From NCBI RefSeq assembly GCF_004364165.1, contig NZ_SOAY01000011.1, forward strand, positions 868,001-932,000: 64,000 nt of DNA. The letters run 5' to 3'. The notes under the pieces were generated by a model that did not search any database, was not told the DNA's origin, and worked only from the letters and a program-made list of their open reading frames with translations. The DNA comes from Maribacter spongiicola (GTDB lineage: Bacteria; Bacteroidota; Bacteroidia; Flavobacteriales; Flavobacteriaceae). The position numbers were made by a program, and so were the translations under genes. Shown here piece after piece: positions 37,039 to 46,678 of the stretch (positions are counted from its first letter, which is position 1; every line of letters begins with the position of its first letter).

Positions 37039-37074
37039 ATACCTTGGTTTTTAATCCTTATAAAATCATTTTTT

Positions 37075-39132
37075 TTGAACAAGTCTTATTTTTACATAAT
37101 AATACTCTTTCTACTTTGCCTCAGTTGTTCAAAAACAAAACCTGAAAAGGCAATTCAAGAAACACCCACAGCTATAGACAGTATCTCTGTCTGGGCATCT
37201 GAAAGCAATAAACCTGAAATAAAACAAGAAGATAAGTTAGCCTTACAATTAAAAGCATTTAATCTTGCTAAAAATACAGGCAATGACTCTCTAAAAGCGC
37301 TATACTTCTCAAACCTTTCTTACAACACCAATTTTATAACTGACAGTTTATTATTCCGGAAAATAAATAAACAAGCTATTTTGCTTAATCAGCGGATTAA
37401 AGATTCATCTGCTATTGGCAATGCCTATTGGGATTTGGCATTTTTTTTTGAAAGATATAACGTTAAGGATAGTGCCTTTTACAACTATTCAGAAGCACTA
37501 GATATTTTTAATTACAATGATGATAAATCTAGCATTGGTCAATTGCATTTGAATATAGCCACTATTCAAATGAAAATAAAAGATTACACTGTTAGCGAAG
37601 CAAATGCCGTAAAAGCTATAGAAAAATTTAAATTTATTAAGGACGACAAAAAACTGTCTAGAGGTTACAACCTTTTAGGCATTCTTTTGAACGATTTAGA
37701 AGAATATGACAAATCACTATCCTATTACAAAGAATCATTATTTTACCTAAAAAAGACTCCTAGTTCTAATATTGAAGAAGCCACTCTCATTAATAATATC
37801 GGAGTAACCTACAGGAACAACGAACAGTACCTAAAAGCGATTGAAAATTTTGAAGACGTTTTAAGAACCAATAACTTATTCGTAAAAAATCCCTCACTGT
37901 ACGCCAAGGCGTTAAGCAATCTTGCCACTTCTAAATTATATAATAAAGATACCGTTGATGTTGAAAACCTTTTCATCAAAGCAATTGAAATTAAGCGGAA
38001 AGAAAATGACCTAGGTAGTTTATCATCAAGTTATTATAATTACGCAGAATACAAAGCATTCGCTAAAGACACTTTAAATGCTGTAATCAAAGCCAAAGAA
38101 TCTGAAAGATTAGCCTATGCTGTAAATTCAAATGAGCAGCTTTTAAAAACATGGCAATATTTAGCCATTTTAGAAAAGGAAAATGCTACAGAATATTTTA
38201 TAAAATTTACTGCACTTAACGATAGCCTTCAACGTGAAGACCGTAAACAGCAGAATAAATTTGCTAGAATACGTTTTGAAACCGATGAATTCATCGCAGA
38301 AAATTTAGAGCTTGAAAGCGAGAAAGAAGTACTCTCAAAACAAAAGCAGATGTGGATCGGTATTGCTACAGGTTTCTTCTTACTTGGACTTTCAATCTAT
38401 ATCATAATCAACCAACGCGCAAAAAATCAAAAACTTCGATTTGACCAGCAACAACAGGCGAACAATCAAGAGATATTTAACCTTATGTTAACCCAAAAAC
38501 AAAAAGTAGATGAGGTAAAGCGTTTAGAACAAAAACGAATATCAGAAGAACTTCATGATGGTGTTCTTGGTAAAATGCTTGGGGCCCGTATGATATTAAC
38601 CGGATTGAATAAACGCTCTACTGACGAAGCTATTCAAGAAAAATCAAAAGCTATTGGCTCTTTACAAGAAATTGAAAATGAAATTCGCTCAATTTCACAT
38701 GAGCTAAGCCATAGTGCCTATCAAAAAATAAATAATTTTACAGATTCTGTTGAAACCCTTCTTGCCAACAACAAAAATGCAAATATTAAAACTATCTTTC
38801 ATTTCAACGAAGACGAAAATTGGGATAGTTTGGCCGGTGATATTAAAATTAACGTATACCGAATAATTCAAGAAACTTTTCAAAACGCGATCAAGCATGC
38901 TAATTGCACCTATTTTGAAGTAACATTTTATAGAAATGATGCCATTTTTAATGTAATTATGAGTGATAATGGTATTGGTTATAATGTCAATAAAGGCAAA
39001 AAAGGAATCGGAATAAGAAATATAACTTCTAGAATAGATAAATTAAACGGAACTTTTCATATAGATTCCTCTGCTGGACAAGGAACTACCATATCTTTAA
39101 ATATTCCTGTTAAAATTGAATCTAAAAAATAA
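37075..39132 (+). CDS. TPR sensor histidine kinase with lipoprotein signal
   Basis: A 685-residue kinase started at TTG 37075. The N-terminus is a lipoprotein-type signal (LLCLSCSK, Cys18). Residues about 40-400 hold tetratricopeptide repeats (for example around 185-290); a short coiled coil leads to a membrane helix at 426-447; then HisKA_3 with the phosphoacceptor His494 in ELHDGVLG, and HATPase_c with NAIKHAN, DNGIGY and GIGIRNI. The sensor part is therefore outside the cytoplasm and the kinase inside. It is followed by a NarL-type regulator 57 bases downstream, its probable partner. The sensed signal is unknown; TPR sensors bind peptides. Confidence 0.92.
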   Translation: MNKSYFYIIILFLLCLSCSKTKPEKAIQETPTAIDSISVWASESNKPEIKQEDKLALQLKAFNLAKNTGNDSLKALYFSNLSYNTNFITDSLLFRKINKQAILLNQRIKDSSAIGNAYWDLAFFFERYNVKDSAFYNYSEALDIFNYNDDKSSIGQLHLNIATIQMKIKDYTVSEANAVKAIEKFKFIKDDKKLSRGYNLLGILLNDLEEYDKSLSYYKESLFYLKKTPSSNIEEATLINNIGVTYRNNEQYLKAIENFEDVLRTNNLFVKNPSLYAKALSNLATSKLYNKDTVDVENLFIKAIEIKRKENDLGSLSSSYYNYAEYKAFAKDTLNAVIKAKESERLAYAVNSNEQLLKTWQYLAILEKENATEYFIKFTALNDSLQREDRKQQNKFARIRFETDEFIAENLELESEKEVLSKQKQMWIGIATGFFLLGLSIYIIINQRAKNQKLRFDQQQQANNQEIFNLMLTQKQKVDEVKRLEQKRISEELHDGVLGKMLGARMILTGLNKRSTDEAIQEKSKAIGSLQEIENEIRSISHELSHSAYQKINNFTDSVETLLANNKNANIKTIFHFNEDENWDSLAGDIKINVYRIIQETFQNAIKHANCTYFEVTFYRNDAIFNVIMSDNGIGYNVNKGKKGIGIRNITSRIDKLNGTFHIDSSAGQGTTISLNIPVKIESKK

Positions 39133-39189
39133 TGCTATAATAATACCACTTATAAAAACGTTTAGTAAATTACATTAGAATCGTAATTT

Positions 39190-39858
39190 ATGAACACTGT
39201 ACGAATTTTAGCGGTAGATGATCACGAAATGACCGCATTAGGATATAAATATATTCTTGAGGATGCTGATTTTACAGATTTCAATGTAAAAGTTGAAATT
39301 GCTACCAGTTTCGAAAAAGGTAAATCCAATATTGAAAACTCGAAACGAGCAATACCTTATGATGTCATTTTATTAGATATACAATTATTCTCTCCAGAAT
39401 CGAAAGACCCAAGAACAGGAATTGACTTAGGAATTGTTGCGCGAGCTGAGGTACCTAATTCAAAAGTTGTGTTCATGTCTTCTTATAGTGACAATTATAG
39501 AATCAATAATATTTTTAAGACTGTGAACCCAGATGGGTACATGGTTAAATCGGAAATTGATGAATTGTCACTTAAAACCATGGTAGAAACCATCGTGAAA
39601 AATTCTCCTTACTATACTGCTAGTGCACTATCTGCTATACGTCGTAGAATGTCTACGGATATCGTAATCGATGAACAAGATCAAAAAATTCTATATCACC
39701 TTTCTCAAGGTATACACACAAGAGACATTGCGCCATTGATTGGGTCTGCAAATACTACCGTAGAAGCTAGAAAAAGGCAACTTAAGGCACTCTTTGACGT
39801 CAAGAACGGAAATGATCTCGCCCTAATCAATGAAGCCAAAACACGAGGATTTCTTTAA
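39190..39858 (+). CDS. NarL/FixJ-type response regulator
   Basis: A 222-residue regulator. The receiver (about 4-135) has the acidic pair AVDDHE, phosphoacceptor Asp63 in VILLDIQLF, and Lys in YMVKSEID; it carries an unusual insertion SPESKDPRTG after the phosphorylated loop. The C-terminal LuxR-type helix-turn-helix spans about 155-215 (DQKILYHLSQGIHTRDIAPLIG). Partner of the kinase upstream. It would act on unknown targets. Confidence 0.9.
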   Translation: MNTVRILAVDDHEMTALGYKYILEDADFTDFNVKVEIATSFEKGKSNIENSKRAIPYDVILLDIQLFSPESKDPRTGIDLGIVARAEVPNSKVVFMSSYSDNYRINNIFKTVNPDGYMVKSEIDELSLKTMVETIVKNSPYYTASALSAIRRRMSTDIVIDEQDQKILYHLSQGIHTRDIAPLIGSANTTVEARKRQLKALFDVKNGNDLALINEAKTRGFL

Positions 39859-40011
39859 ACAGCTAAATTATATTGTACTGAATATCAATTGTTTAAAAAT
39901 TTAATAGTGATTTTATAATAATATCCTCCGAAATTCTAAGGATTTCCTAAGTCAAATTGCGACGTGAGAAAGGTATCTTTATAATAAAGAATGCTATAAA
40001 TTTCAAACGAT

Positions 40012-40650
40012 ATGCCATTTAACTACGAAAACTTTATCAATAATTCAAAGTTAGAATATACCAAAGAGATTGCTGGTTTAGATGAATTTCTAAGCGCTAT
40101 CGGCTTTCATTATTTCTCTAATGTTAAGCTTAATAACAAGCATATTACGTTTAATTCTATAAGCTTAGTATTAGAAGTATCTTGCAATTTAGACCTTCTA
40201 GAACTACTTGCACATTTTAATACCGGTAGATGGGGCAACAACGGTAAAGAGGATTCTCCTTTACATAACGAGCTAGAAATTCTTGATTTAAAAAATAAAC
40301 ATACTATTGATATTGAAGAACTTACGTTATTTTTAAATGACACAAGTATTGTTATAAAAAGAATTTACGACAAAAGTATATCCACCCAATTAAATGACAT
40401 TTTAAAGCAAATTGCCTTCAACTATGTTTTTTTAACAAGAGGTCTTTCTCAAAAACCATATGAGATTTTCGTACCTATATTTGAAGATGTATTTGAGAAT
40501 ATAGATGCCAATGAAGAGCAATCGAATATGACACCAAAATCTTATTCTGAATTTTGGGGTATCTATTTAGATAAAGACGATGAGGCTTCTATTTACGATG
40601 TAAATAAAAATACTTATGTAAATGGTGATTTAGAGTTTTTATCAGAATAA
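40012..40650 (+). CDS. Soluble protein of unknown function
   Basis: A 212-residue cytoplasmic protein without a signal peptide, mixed alpha and beta, acidic (many Asp and Glu), with no family motif known to me. It lies 153 bases after the response regulator and ends inside a 16-bp inverted repeat that includes its stop codon. The convergent glyA gene stops 28 bases away. It may belong to the signalling cluster by position, but that is only proximity. Confidence 0.75.
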   Translation: MPFNYENFINNSKLEYTKEIAGLDEFLSAIGFHYFSNVKLNNKHITFNSISLVLEVSCNLDLLELLAHFNTGRWGNNGKEDSPLHNELEILDLKNKHTIDIEELTLFLNDTSIVIKRIYDKSISTQLNDILKQIAFNYVFLTRGLSQKPYEIFVPIFEDVFENIDANEEQSNMTPKSYSEFWGIYLDKDDEASIYDVNKNTYVNGDLEFLSE

Positions 40651-40662
40651 AAACTCTAAATC
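40627..40662. terminator. Long perfect hairpin overlapping a stop codon, bidirectional terminator candidate
   Basis: GATTTAGAGTTTTTAT at 40627-40642 pairs with ATAAAAACTCTAAATC at 40647-40662 (16 bp, loop CAGA). It includes the last codons and stop of the unknown gene. No T-run follows on either strand, so efficiency as a terminator is unsure, yet it sits between two convergent genes. Confidence 0.5.
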
Positions 40663-40677
40663 AATTTACTATTTAAA

Positions 40678-41952
40678 TTATGCTTTAAAAATTGGTCTTG
40701 TATTCATCATTGCATTGACTTTACCTTTAACCTCATTAATGATGGTTTCGTTTTCAGGATTCATTATAACCTGATCAATAAAATCAACAACTATTTCCAT
40801 ATCACTTTCTACCAAACCTCTAGTAGTAATAGCCGCAGTACCAAAACGAATACCTGAAGTTACAAATGGTGATTTATCATCAAATGGCACCATATTCTTA
40901 TTCGCAGTTATATCTGCTAAAACCAAAGCTTTCTCGGCATCTTTACCTGAAATATCTTTATTTCTAAGATCTATAAGCATCATGTGGTTATCAGTTCCGT
41001 CAGAAATGATATTGTAACCGCGTTTTACAAAAGATTTAGCCATTGCATCAGCGTTTTTCTTTACTTGCGATATGTATGTGGCATATGATTCTGTCAAAGC
41101 TTCACCAAAAGCGATTGCCTTACCAGCAATTACATGCTCTAACGGACCGCCTTGATTTCCTGGAAAAACTGCTAGATCTAATAAAGCCGACATTTTTCTT
41201 AGGTTACCATTTTTTAACTTTATACCAAATGGATTTTCAAAATCTTCACCCATCAATATTAATCCTCCTCTTGGGCCTCTTAATGTTTTATGTGTTGTTG
41301 TAGTTACAATATGACAATGAGGGATCGGATTGTTCAAAAGTCCTTTAGCAATCAATCCTGCAGGGTGAGAAATATCAGCCAATAAGATAGCATTTACACT
41401 ATCTGCAATCTTACGAAAACGCTCAAAATCCATATCTCTTGAATATGCAGATGCACCAGCGATTATTAACTTAGGTTGCTCTTGCGTAGCTATTTCTTGA
41501 ATTTTATCGTAATCTAATCTTCCAGTCTCTTTATCCACCCCATAAAAAACTGGATTATACAATCTACCCGAAAAATTAACAGGTGAACCGTGTGTTAAGT
41601 GACCACCATGAGATAAATCGAATCCTAAAATTTTATCCCCTGGCTGTAAACAAGCGTGATATACTGCTGCATTAGCTTGAGAACCTGAATGAGGTTGCAC
41701 ATTTGCGTAAGCCGCACCAAATAGCTCCTTTGCTCTATCAATAGCTAACTGCTCTACTTTATCAACTACTTCGCAACCGCCGTAATATCTTTTACCAGGG
41801 TAGCCTTCAGCATACTTATTTGTAAGTACTGAGCCTTGAGCTTCCATCACTTGTGGACTAGTAAAATTTTCAGAGGCAATTAATTCAATGCCATTGATTT
41901 GACGTTGTCTCTCTTCTTCAATTAAATTAAAAATAGTGGTGTCGCGTTGCAT
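40678..41952 (-). CDS. glyA: Serine hydroxymethyltransferase (glyA)
   Basis: GlyA, 424 residues when started at the Met encoded at 41952 ([14 protein letters not shown]); an upstream in-frame Met would add 12 odd residues (CNLFKRNII) and overlaps the promoter region. PLP lysine is in [36 protein letters not shown] and [10 protein letters not shown] are family blocks. It converts serine and THF to glycine and methylene-THF. A -7 TATTTTTG on the minus strand lies at 41985-41978 with TTG at 42011-42009. Confidence 0.97.
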   Translation of the reverse strand: MQRDTTIFNLIEEERQRQINGIELIASENFTSPQVMEAQGSVLTNKYAEGYPGKRYYGGCEVVDKVEQLAIDRAKELFGAAYANVQPHSGSQANAAVYHACLQPGDKILGFDLSHGGHLTHGSPVNFSGRLYNPVFYGVDKETGRLDYDKIQEIATQEQPKLIIAGASAYSRDMDFERFRKIADSVNAILLADISHPAGLIAKGLLNNPIPHCHIVTTTTHKTLRGPRGGLILMGEDFENPFGIKLKNGNLRKMSALLDLAVFPGNQGGPLEHVIAGKAIAFGEALTESYATYISQVKKNADAMAKSFVKRGYNIISDGTDNHMMLIDLRNKDISGKDAEKALVLADITANKNMVPFDDKSPFVTSGIRFGTAAITTRGLVESDMEIVVDFIDQVIMNPENETIINEVKGKVNAMMNTRPIFKA

Positions 41953-41977
41953 GATAATATTTCTTTTAAATAAGTTG

Positions 41978-42011
41978 CAAAAATACAAATAGCGTATCTA
42001 TTGAAATGCAA
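41978..42011 (-). promoter_or_regulatory. Putative glyA promoter
   Basis: Minus-strand TTG at 42011-42009, 23-base spacer, TATTTTTG at 41985-41978, exact for TAnnTTTG. The start codon at 41952 is 25 bases downstream. Confidence 0.55.
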
Positions 42012-42199
42012 AAAAGAGCAAAAACACATAACTTATTTATTAAAATAAGTTAATAACTATACTGCTAAATCTTATTAAATAAAGCAAGAATTATTGCATC
42101 TCACCGAAAATATACTATTCCTTATCCTATTACGTTTAATAATAACCCTTTTATGGCACGGCTGTTGAATAGCTATTATAAATCATAAAAATAATAGAC

Positions 42200-43384
42200 A
42201 TGAAAAAATTTCTACTATTTAGTTTTATCGGGCTACTACTTTCTTGTAGTGGTGTTAAAAAAACGCAGGAGGCTCTGAACTCTGGCAATTATGAAACTGC
42301 TATTAATAAAGCAGTTATGAATATTGCAGAAAATAAGACCAAAAAAAGCAATCAGCAATATATAGTTCTTCTTGAAGAAGGGTATAAAAAAAATACCGAA
42401 AGAGAGCTGCAACATATTAAATTCCTTAAAAAGGATGGTAACGCTGCAAATTATGAAGAGATTTTCAATGCCTATGGTAGATTAAAATCTATTCAAGAGC
42501 GAATTCGCCCGTTACTGCCGTTACAAATTCAAGATGAAGGCAGAAGAGCGCAATTCAGCTTTAAGAATTATGATGATGATATCATCGCCGCAAAATCTAA
42601 ATTATCTGAGTTTTTATATAACAAGGCGAATACACTTTTAACTGACGCTAATTATAAAGCTGATTTTAGAAACGCATACAATGATTTAAATTATTTACAG
42701 GAAATAAATCCGAATTATAAAGATGTTATTTCTAAAATAGATGAAGCTTATCAAAAAGGCTTAGATTATGTTATTGTTGATATGACAAACAATACAAATC
42801 AGATAATACCGAAAAGATTAGAAGATGAGCTTTTAAACCTGAATACATACGGATTAAACTCTAACTGGACGGAATACCATACGAATAGAATACAAAATCA
42901 AGTGTATGATTATCAAATGGAAGTTTCTTTTCAAGATATAAACATCTCGCCCGAACAAATTAGGGAGAAACAAATTAGCAAGGAAAGACAAATTAAAGAT
43001 GGTTATACTTTTGTAGAAGACCGCAATGGTAATGTAGTTTCTGACAGTTTAGGCAATAGCATTAAAGTTGATAAATTTAAAACCGTACGTTGTAACTTCT
43101 ACCAGTTTACACAATTTAAAAGTGCACAGGTAACTGGCGTTGTAAATTTTATAGATTTAAAGAAACAACAAAAAATAAATCAATACCCATTAACTAGTCA
43201 ATTCGTATTCGAACATATTTATGCAAATTACGATGGTGACAAAAGAGCTCTTGATAATGATTTAGTCTCTCTATTACAATTGGCAAGAGTACCTTTCCCG
43301 ACCAACGAGCAAATGGTTTATGATGCAGGTGAAGATTTAAAAAATAATCTCAAAAGTATTCTGAACAATCAAAAGTTCAATTAA
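42200..43384 (+). CDS. Lipoprotein of unknown function
   Basis: A 394-residue lipoprotein (signal GLLLSCSGVKK, Cys16). The opening QEALNSGNYETAINKAV looks like a TPR-type helix pair, followed by more helices to about residue 190, then a beta-rich part (EYHTNRIQNQVYDYQMEVSFQ). It may be an outer-membrane or periplasmic assembly factor, but this is a guess from architecture. A terminator follows at 43387. Monocistronic. Confidence 0.75.
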   Translation: MKKFLLFSFIGLLLSCSGVKKTQEALNSGNYETAINKAVMNIAENKTKKSNQQYIVLLEEGYKKNTERELQHIKFLKKDGNAANYEEIFNAYGRLKSIQERIRPLLPLQIQDEGRRAQFSFKNYDDDIIAAKSKLSEFLYNKANTLLTDANYKADFRNAYNDLNYLQEINPNYKDVISKIDEAYQKGLDYVIVDMTNNTNQIIPKRLEDELLNLNTYGLNSNWTEYHTNRIQNQVYDYQMEVSFQDINISPEQIREKQISKERQIKDGYTFVEDRNGNVVSDSLGNSIKVDKFKTVRCNFYQFTQFKSAQVTGVVNFIDLKKQQKINQYPLTSQFVFEHIYANYDGDKRALDNDLVSLLQLARVPFPTNEQMVYDAGEDLKNNLKSILNNQKFN

Positions 43385-43386
43385 TA

Positions 43387-43417
43387 AAAAAGCCCCGTAA
43401 ATTGGGGCTTTTTTTAT
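43387..43417. terminator. Bidirectional rho-independent terminator
   Basis: AAAAAGCCCC at 43387-43396 pairs with GGGGCTTTTT at 43404-43413, loop GTAAATT, with T-runs on both strands. It ends the plus-strand lipoprotein gene and the minus-strand ytxJ gene. Confidence 0.9.
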
Positions 43418-43809
43418 ACGTATTGTTCTAATTTGATATCAGAAATAGCACTGTGCGAATCATGTATGACAACTACCCCATTCTTTATTATTAAAAGTTG
43501 AGGAGATTGATGCATTACTCCAAATTCAGAAGCAACGGCATTTGATACATCTCTATTCGCGAGCAAATCTAAAAAATACAAATCCATTTGTCCATTTTCT
43601 AGACCATAGCTGCTTTTAAACATATTTAGCACCATTCTACTTATTCCACAAGATGTAGAATGTTTAAATATTACCTGAGGTCGACTGCTTGACGCCTCTT
43701 TTATTTCCTTTAATTGAACTACTGAGTTTAGAGGTATCCAAGGAATGCCCGATGAAGAATTTTCTCCATCGCCCTTAGAACCTCCAAATAAACCACCAAA
43801 TAATCCCAT
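43414..43809 (-). CDS. ytxJ: YtxJ-type bacillithiol-system redox protein
   Basis: A 131-residue small thioredoxin-fold protein of the YtxJ family, associated with bacillithiol in Bacillus and found in Bacteroidota. The active-site loop is HSTSCGIS with one cysteine, as expected for a monothiol bacilliredoxin-like protein. A glycine-rich N-terminal tail (MGLFGGLFGGSKG) is typical of the family. It would de-bacillithiolate proteins. No BSH biosynthesis gene is in the window. Confidence 0.88.
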   Translation of the reverse strand: MGLFGGLFGGSKGDGENSSSGIPWIPLNSVVQLKEIKEASSSRPQVIFKHSTSCGISRMVLNMFKSSYGLENGQMDLYFLDLLANRDVSNAVASEFGVMHQSPQLLIIKNGVVVIHDSHSAISDIKLEQYV

Positions 43810-43966
43810 AAAATTCTTAATTTAATATTGTCATTTCAACACCCCTAAACTGACTAAATGTCATTCAATTTTACTGATTTACAGACATTTTGTCCTGTTC
43901 AGTTAATTGGTAAGATTGTTGAACATTAGCTATCAAAAGTATTACAATTAACTAAAACTACAGAAA

Positions 43967-46567
43967 ATGAATATAAATAATTTCACTATAAAATCGCAAG
44001 AGGCCATTCAACAAGCACAGCTGATTGCCCAAAACAAAGGACATCAGCAAATTGAGAACGAACACCTATTTAAAGCACTTACCGAAGTCGAAGAGAATGT
44101 CATGCCTTTTTTATTAAAAAAACTAGGTATCAATTTTTCACTAGTTCAACAAATTTTAGAAAAAGAACTCTTAAGTTTTCCAAAAGTTGAAGGTGGCGAC
44201 ATCCAATTCTCTAGAGAAGCCAGCAAGACTCTAAATGAAGCCAGTATTATCGCTAAAAAGATGGAAGATGAATATGTCTCTATCGAGCATTTATTTTTAG
44301 CCATCTTAAAATCTAAAAGTAAAATTTCACAGATTTTAAAAGATCAAGGGGCTACTGAGAAGCACTTAGTGGCCGCTGTCAATGAACTTCGTAATGGTGA
44401 CAAAGTAACTTCGCAAAGCGCTGAAGACAACTATAATTCACTAAAGAAATATGCTAACAACCTTAATGAACTAGCAGATAGTGGCAAACTAGATCCGGTA
44501 ATTGGTCGTGATGAAGAAATTCGTAGAATACTTCAAATTTTATCTCGACGTACCAAAAATAACCCTATTCTAGTAGGTGAGCCAGGTGTGGGTAAAACTG
44601 CCATTGTAGAAGGCTTGGCACATAGAATTATTCAGGGAGATATACCTGAAAACCTAAAGGATAAAGTTATTTATTCTTTAGATATGGGTGCCTTAATTGC
44701 CGGTGCAAAATATAAGGGTGAATTTGAAGAGCGATTGAAAGCAGTAATCAAAGAGGTAGTTAGCGCAGATGGCAATATTATCTTGTTTATTGATGAAATA
44801 CACACGCTTATTGGTGCTGGTGGCGGACAAGGTGCTATGGATGCTGCCAACATTCTTAAGCCTGCCCTTGCAAGAGGTGAGCTAAGGTCTATTGGAGCAA
44901 CTACTTTAGACGAGTATCAAAAGTATTTCGAAAAAGACAAAGCTCTTGAAAGAAGATTTCAAAAAGTGGTGGTAGATCAGCCTGATACTGAAAGTGCTAT
45001 TTCCATACTTAGAGGTATTAAAGAAAAATATGAGGCTCACCACAAAGTTCGTATTAAAGATGAGGCAGTTATATCGGCTGTTGAATTATCGCAACGATAT
45101 ATAACCAATAGGTTTTTACCAGATAAGGCTATTGACCTTATGGATGAAGCTGCTTCTAAACTTAGAATGGAGATTAATTCTAAACCTGAAGAATTAGATG
45201 TGCTAGATCGTAAAATTATGCAGATCGAAATTGAAATTGAAGCAATCAAACGTGAAGATGATAAGCAGAAGCTTCAGATTTTAAATCTAGATTTAGCGAA
45301 CATAAAAGAAGAGCGAAACGAAATTTTTGCACAATGGGAAAGTGAAAAATCAGTTGTTGATAATATTCAACAGACCAAACTTGATATAGAAAATTTTAAA
45401 GCTGAGGCTGAACGCGCAGAACGTAATGGTGATTACGGTCAAGTTGCCGAAATTAGATACGGTAAAATTAAGGAAGCACAAGAGAACCTGACTAAATTGC
45501 AAGATGATTTAGCAGAACAACAACATTCTGGGACTTTGATTAAAGAGGAAGTAACTAGTGATGATATAGCAGAGGTTGTTGCAAAGTGGACTGGAATTCC
45601 CGTTACTAAGATGCTACAAAGCGAACGCGAGAAATTGCTAAAACTTGAACAAGTATTACATAAACGTGTGGTTGGTCAAGAAGAAGCTATTGAAGCGGTT
45701 TCTGATGCAATAAGAAGAAGCAGAGCCGGACTCCAAGATTCTAAAAAGCCTATTGGTTCGTTTCTTTTCTTAGGAACTACAGGTGTTGGTAAAACGGAGT
45801 TAGCTAAAACACTGGCATCGTATTTATTTGACGATGAAAATGCTATGACAAGAATAGACATGAGCGAATATCAAGAAAGACATTCGGTCAGTAGACTTGT
45901 AGGAGCACCTCCAGGATATGTGGGCTATGATGAAGGCGGACAATTAACCGAAGCGGTTCGTAGAAGACCTTATTCTGTTGTGCTGTTAGATGAGATTGAA
46001 AAAGCACACCCAGATACGTTCAACATTTTACTACAAGTGTTAGATGAAGGTAGGCTGACAGATAATAAAGGTCGTGTAGCAGATTTTAAAAACACCATTA
46101 TTATTATGACTAGCAACATGGGTAGCGACATCATTCAAGATACTTTTGAAAATGCCGTAGATGTAGTTAGTGCAGCAGAGACCGCCAGAGTTGAAGTTCT
46201 AGGTCTTTTAAAGAAGACGGTTCGACCTGAGTTTATAAATAGAATCGATGACATTGTAATGTTTACACCTTTGACAAAAGATAACATCAAAGAAATTGTA
46301 AGACTACAACTGGAAAGTTTAAAGAAAATGTTAGACAAACAACAAATTACCTTAGACGCTACCGAAGAGGCTATCGCTTATTTAGCCGAAAAAGGTTATG
46401 ATCCTCAGTTTGGTGCAAGACCTGTGAAAAGAACCATTCAAAAAGAGGTTTTAAACAATATGTCCAAGGCACTACTTAGTGGTGAAATTAAATCTGATAG
46501 TGTCGTATTGCTTGATGCCTTTGACAATAGTTTGGTTTTTAGAAATCAAGAGGAAATTACAGTTTAA
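43967..46567 (+). CDS. clpB: ATP-dependent chaperone ClpB
   Basis: ClpB, 866 residues, unfolds and rescues aggregated protein with DnaK. Domains in order: N-terminal double Clp repeat (1-145); NBD1 with Walker A GEPGVGKT at 204-211; the coiled-coil M domain about 400-530 that distinguishes it from ClpA; NBD2 with Walker A GTTGVGKT; and the C-terminal D2-small domain ending [13 protein letters not shown]. It lacks the ClpP loop. Terminator at 46583. No heat-shock promoter was recognised by eye. Confidence 0.97.
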   Translation: MNINNFTIKSQEAIQQAQLIAQNKGHQQIENEHLFKALTEVEENVMPFLLKKLGINFSLVQQILEKELLSFPKVEGGDIQFSREASKTLNEASIIAKKMEDEYVSIEHLFLAILKSKSKISQILKDQGATEKHLVAAVNELRNGDKVTSQSAEDNYNSLKKYANNLNELADSGKLDPVIGRDEEIRRILQILSRRTKNNPILVGEPGVGKTAIVEGLAHRIIQGDIPENLKDKVIYSLDMGALIAGAKYKGEFEERLKAVIKEVVSADGNIILFIDEIHTLIGAGGGQGAMDAANILKPALARGELRSIGATTLDEYQKYFEKDKALERRFQKVVVDQPDTESAISILRGIKEKYEAHHKVRIKDEAVISAVELSQRYITNRFLPDKAIDLMDEAASKLRMEINSKPEELDVLDRKIMQIEIEIEAIKREDDKQKLQILNLDLANIKEERNEIFAQWESEKSVVDNIQQTKLDIENFKAEAERAERNGDYGQVAEIRYGKIKEAQENLTKLQDDLAEQQHSGTLIKEEVTSDDIAEVVAKWTGIPVTKMLQSEREKLLKLEQVLHKRVVGQEEAIEAVSDAIRRSRAGLQDSKKPIGSFLFLGTTGVGKTELAKTLASYLFDDENAMTRIDMSEYQERHSVSRLVGAPPGYVGYDEGGQLTEAVRRRPYSVVLLDEIEKAHPDTFNILLQVLDEGRLTDNKGRVADFKNTIIIMTSNMGSDIIQDTFENAVDVVSAAETARVEVLGLLKKTVRPEFINRIDDIVMFTPLTKDNIKEIVRLQLESLKKMLDKQQITLDATEEAIAYLAEKGYDPQFGARPVKRTIQKEVLNNMSKALLSGEIKSDSVVLLDAFDNSLVFRNQEEITV

Positions 46568-46582
46568 AATTTTAAAATTGAT

Positions 46583-46622
46583 AAAAAAGCGTCCATATTA
46601 AATATATGGACGCTTTTTTTTA
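46583..46622 (+). terminator. Rho-independent terminator after clpB
   Basis: AAAAAAGCGTCCATAT at 46583-46598 pairs with ATATGGACGCTTTTTT at 46604-46619, loop TAAAT, followed by more T. Both arms have A and T runs, so it could also act on the minus strand. Confidence 0.9.
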
Positions 46623-46631
46623 TCAACAATA

Positions 46632-46662
46632 TATACCATACAGTATAGATTTTTTATATTCG
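46632..46662 (+). promoter_or_regulatory. Palindromic operator candidate over the TetR-family gene promoter
   Basis: TATAC at 46632-46636 and GTATA at 46643-46647 form an inverted repeat around CATACA (imperfect, 12 of 16 positions symmetric). A -7 element TATATTCG follows at 46655-46662, 17 bases before the ATG. The palindrome occupies the -33 region, which fits autorepression by the TetR product. Confidence 0.5.
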
Positions 46663-46678
46663 CATAAAACAGTCTTAT

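Noticed and set aside
39960-40011. Promoter at the gap before the unknown gene (TATCTTTA near 39975)
   Set aside because: The -7 match ends in A instead of G and no properly spaced TTG was found; too weak to report as a feature.
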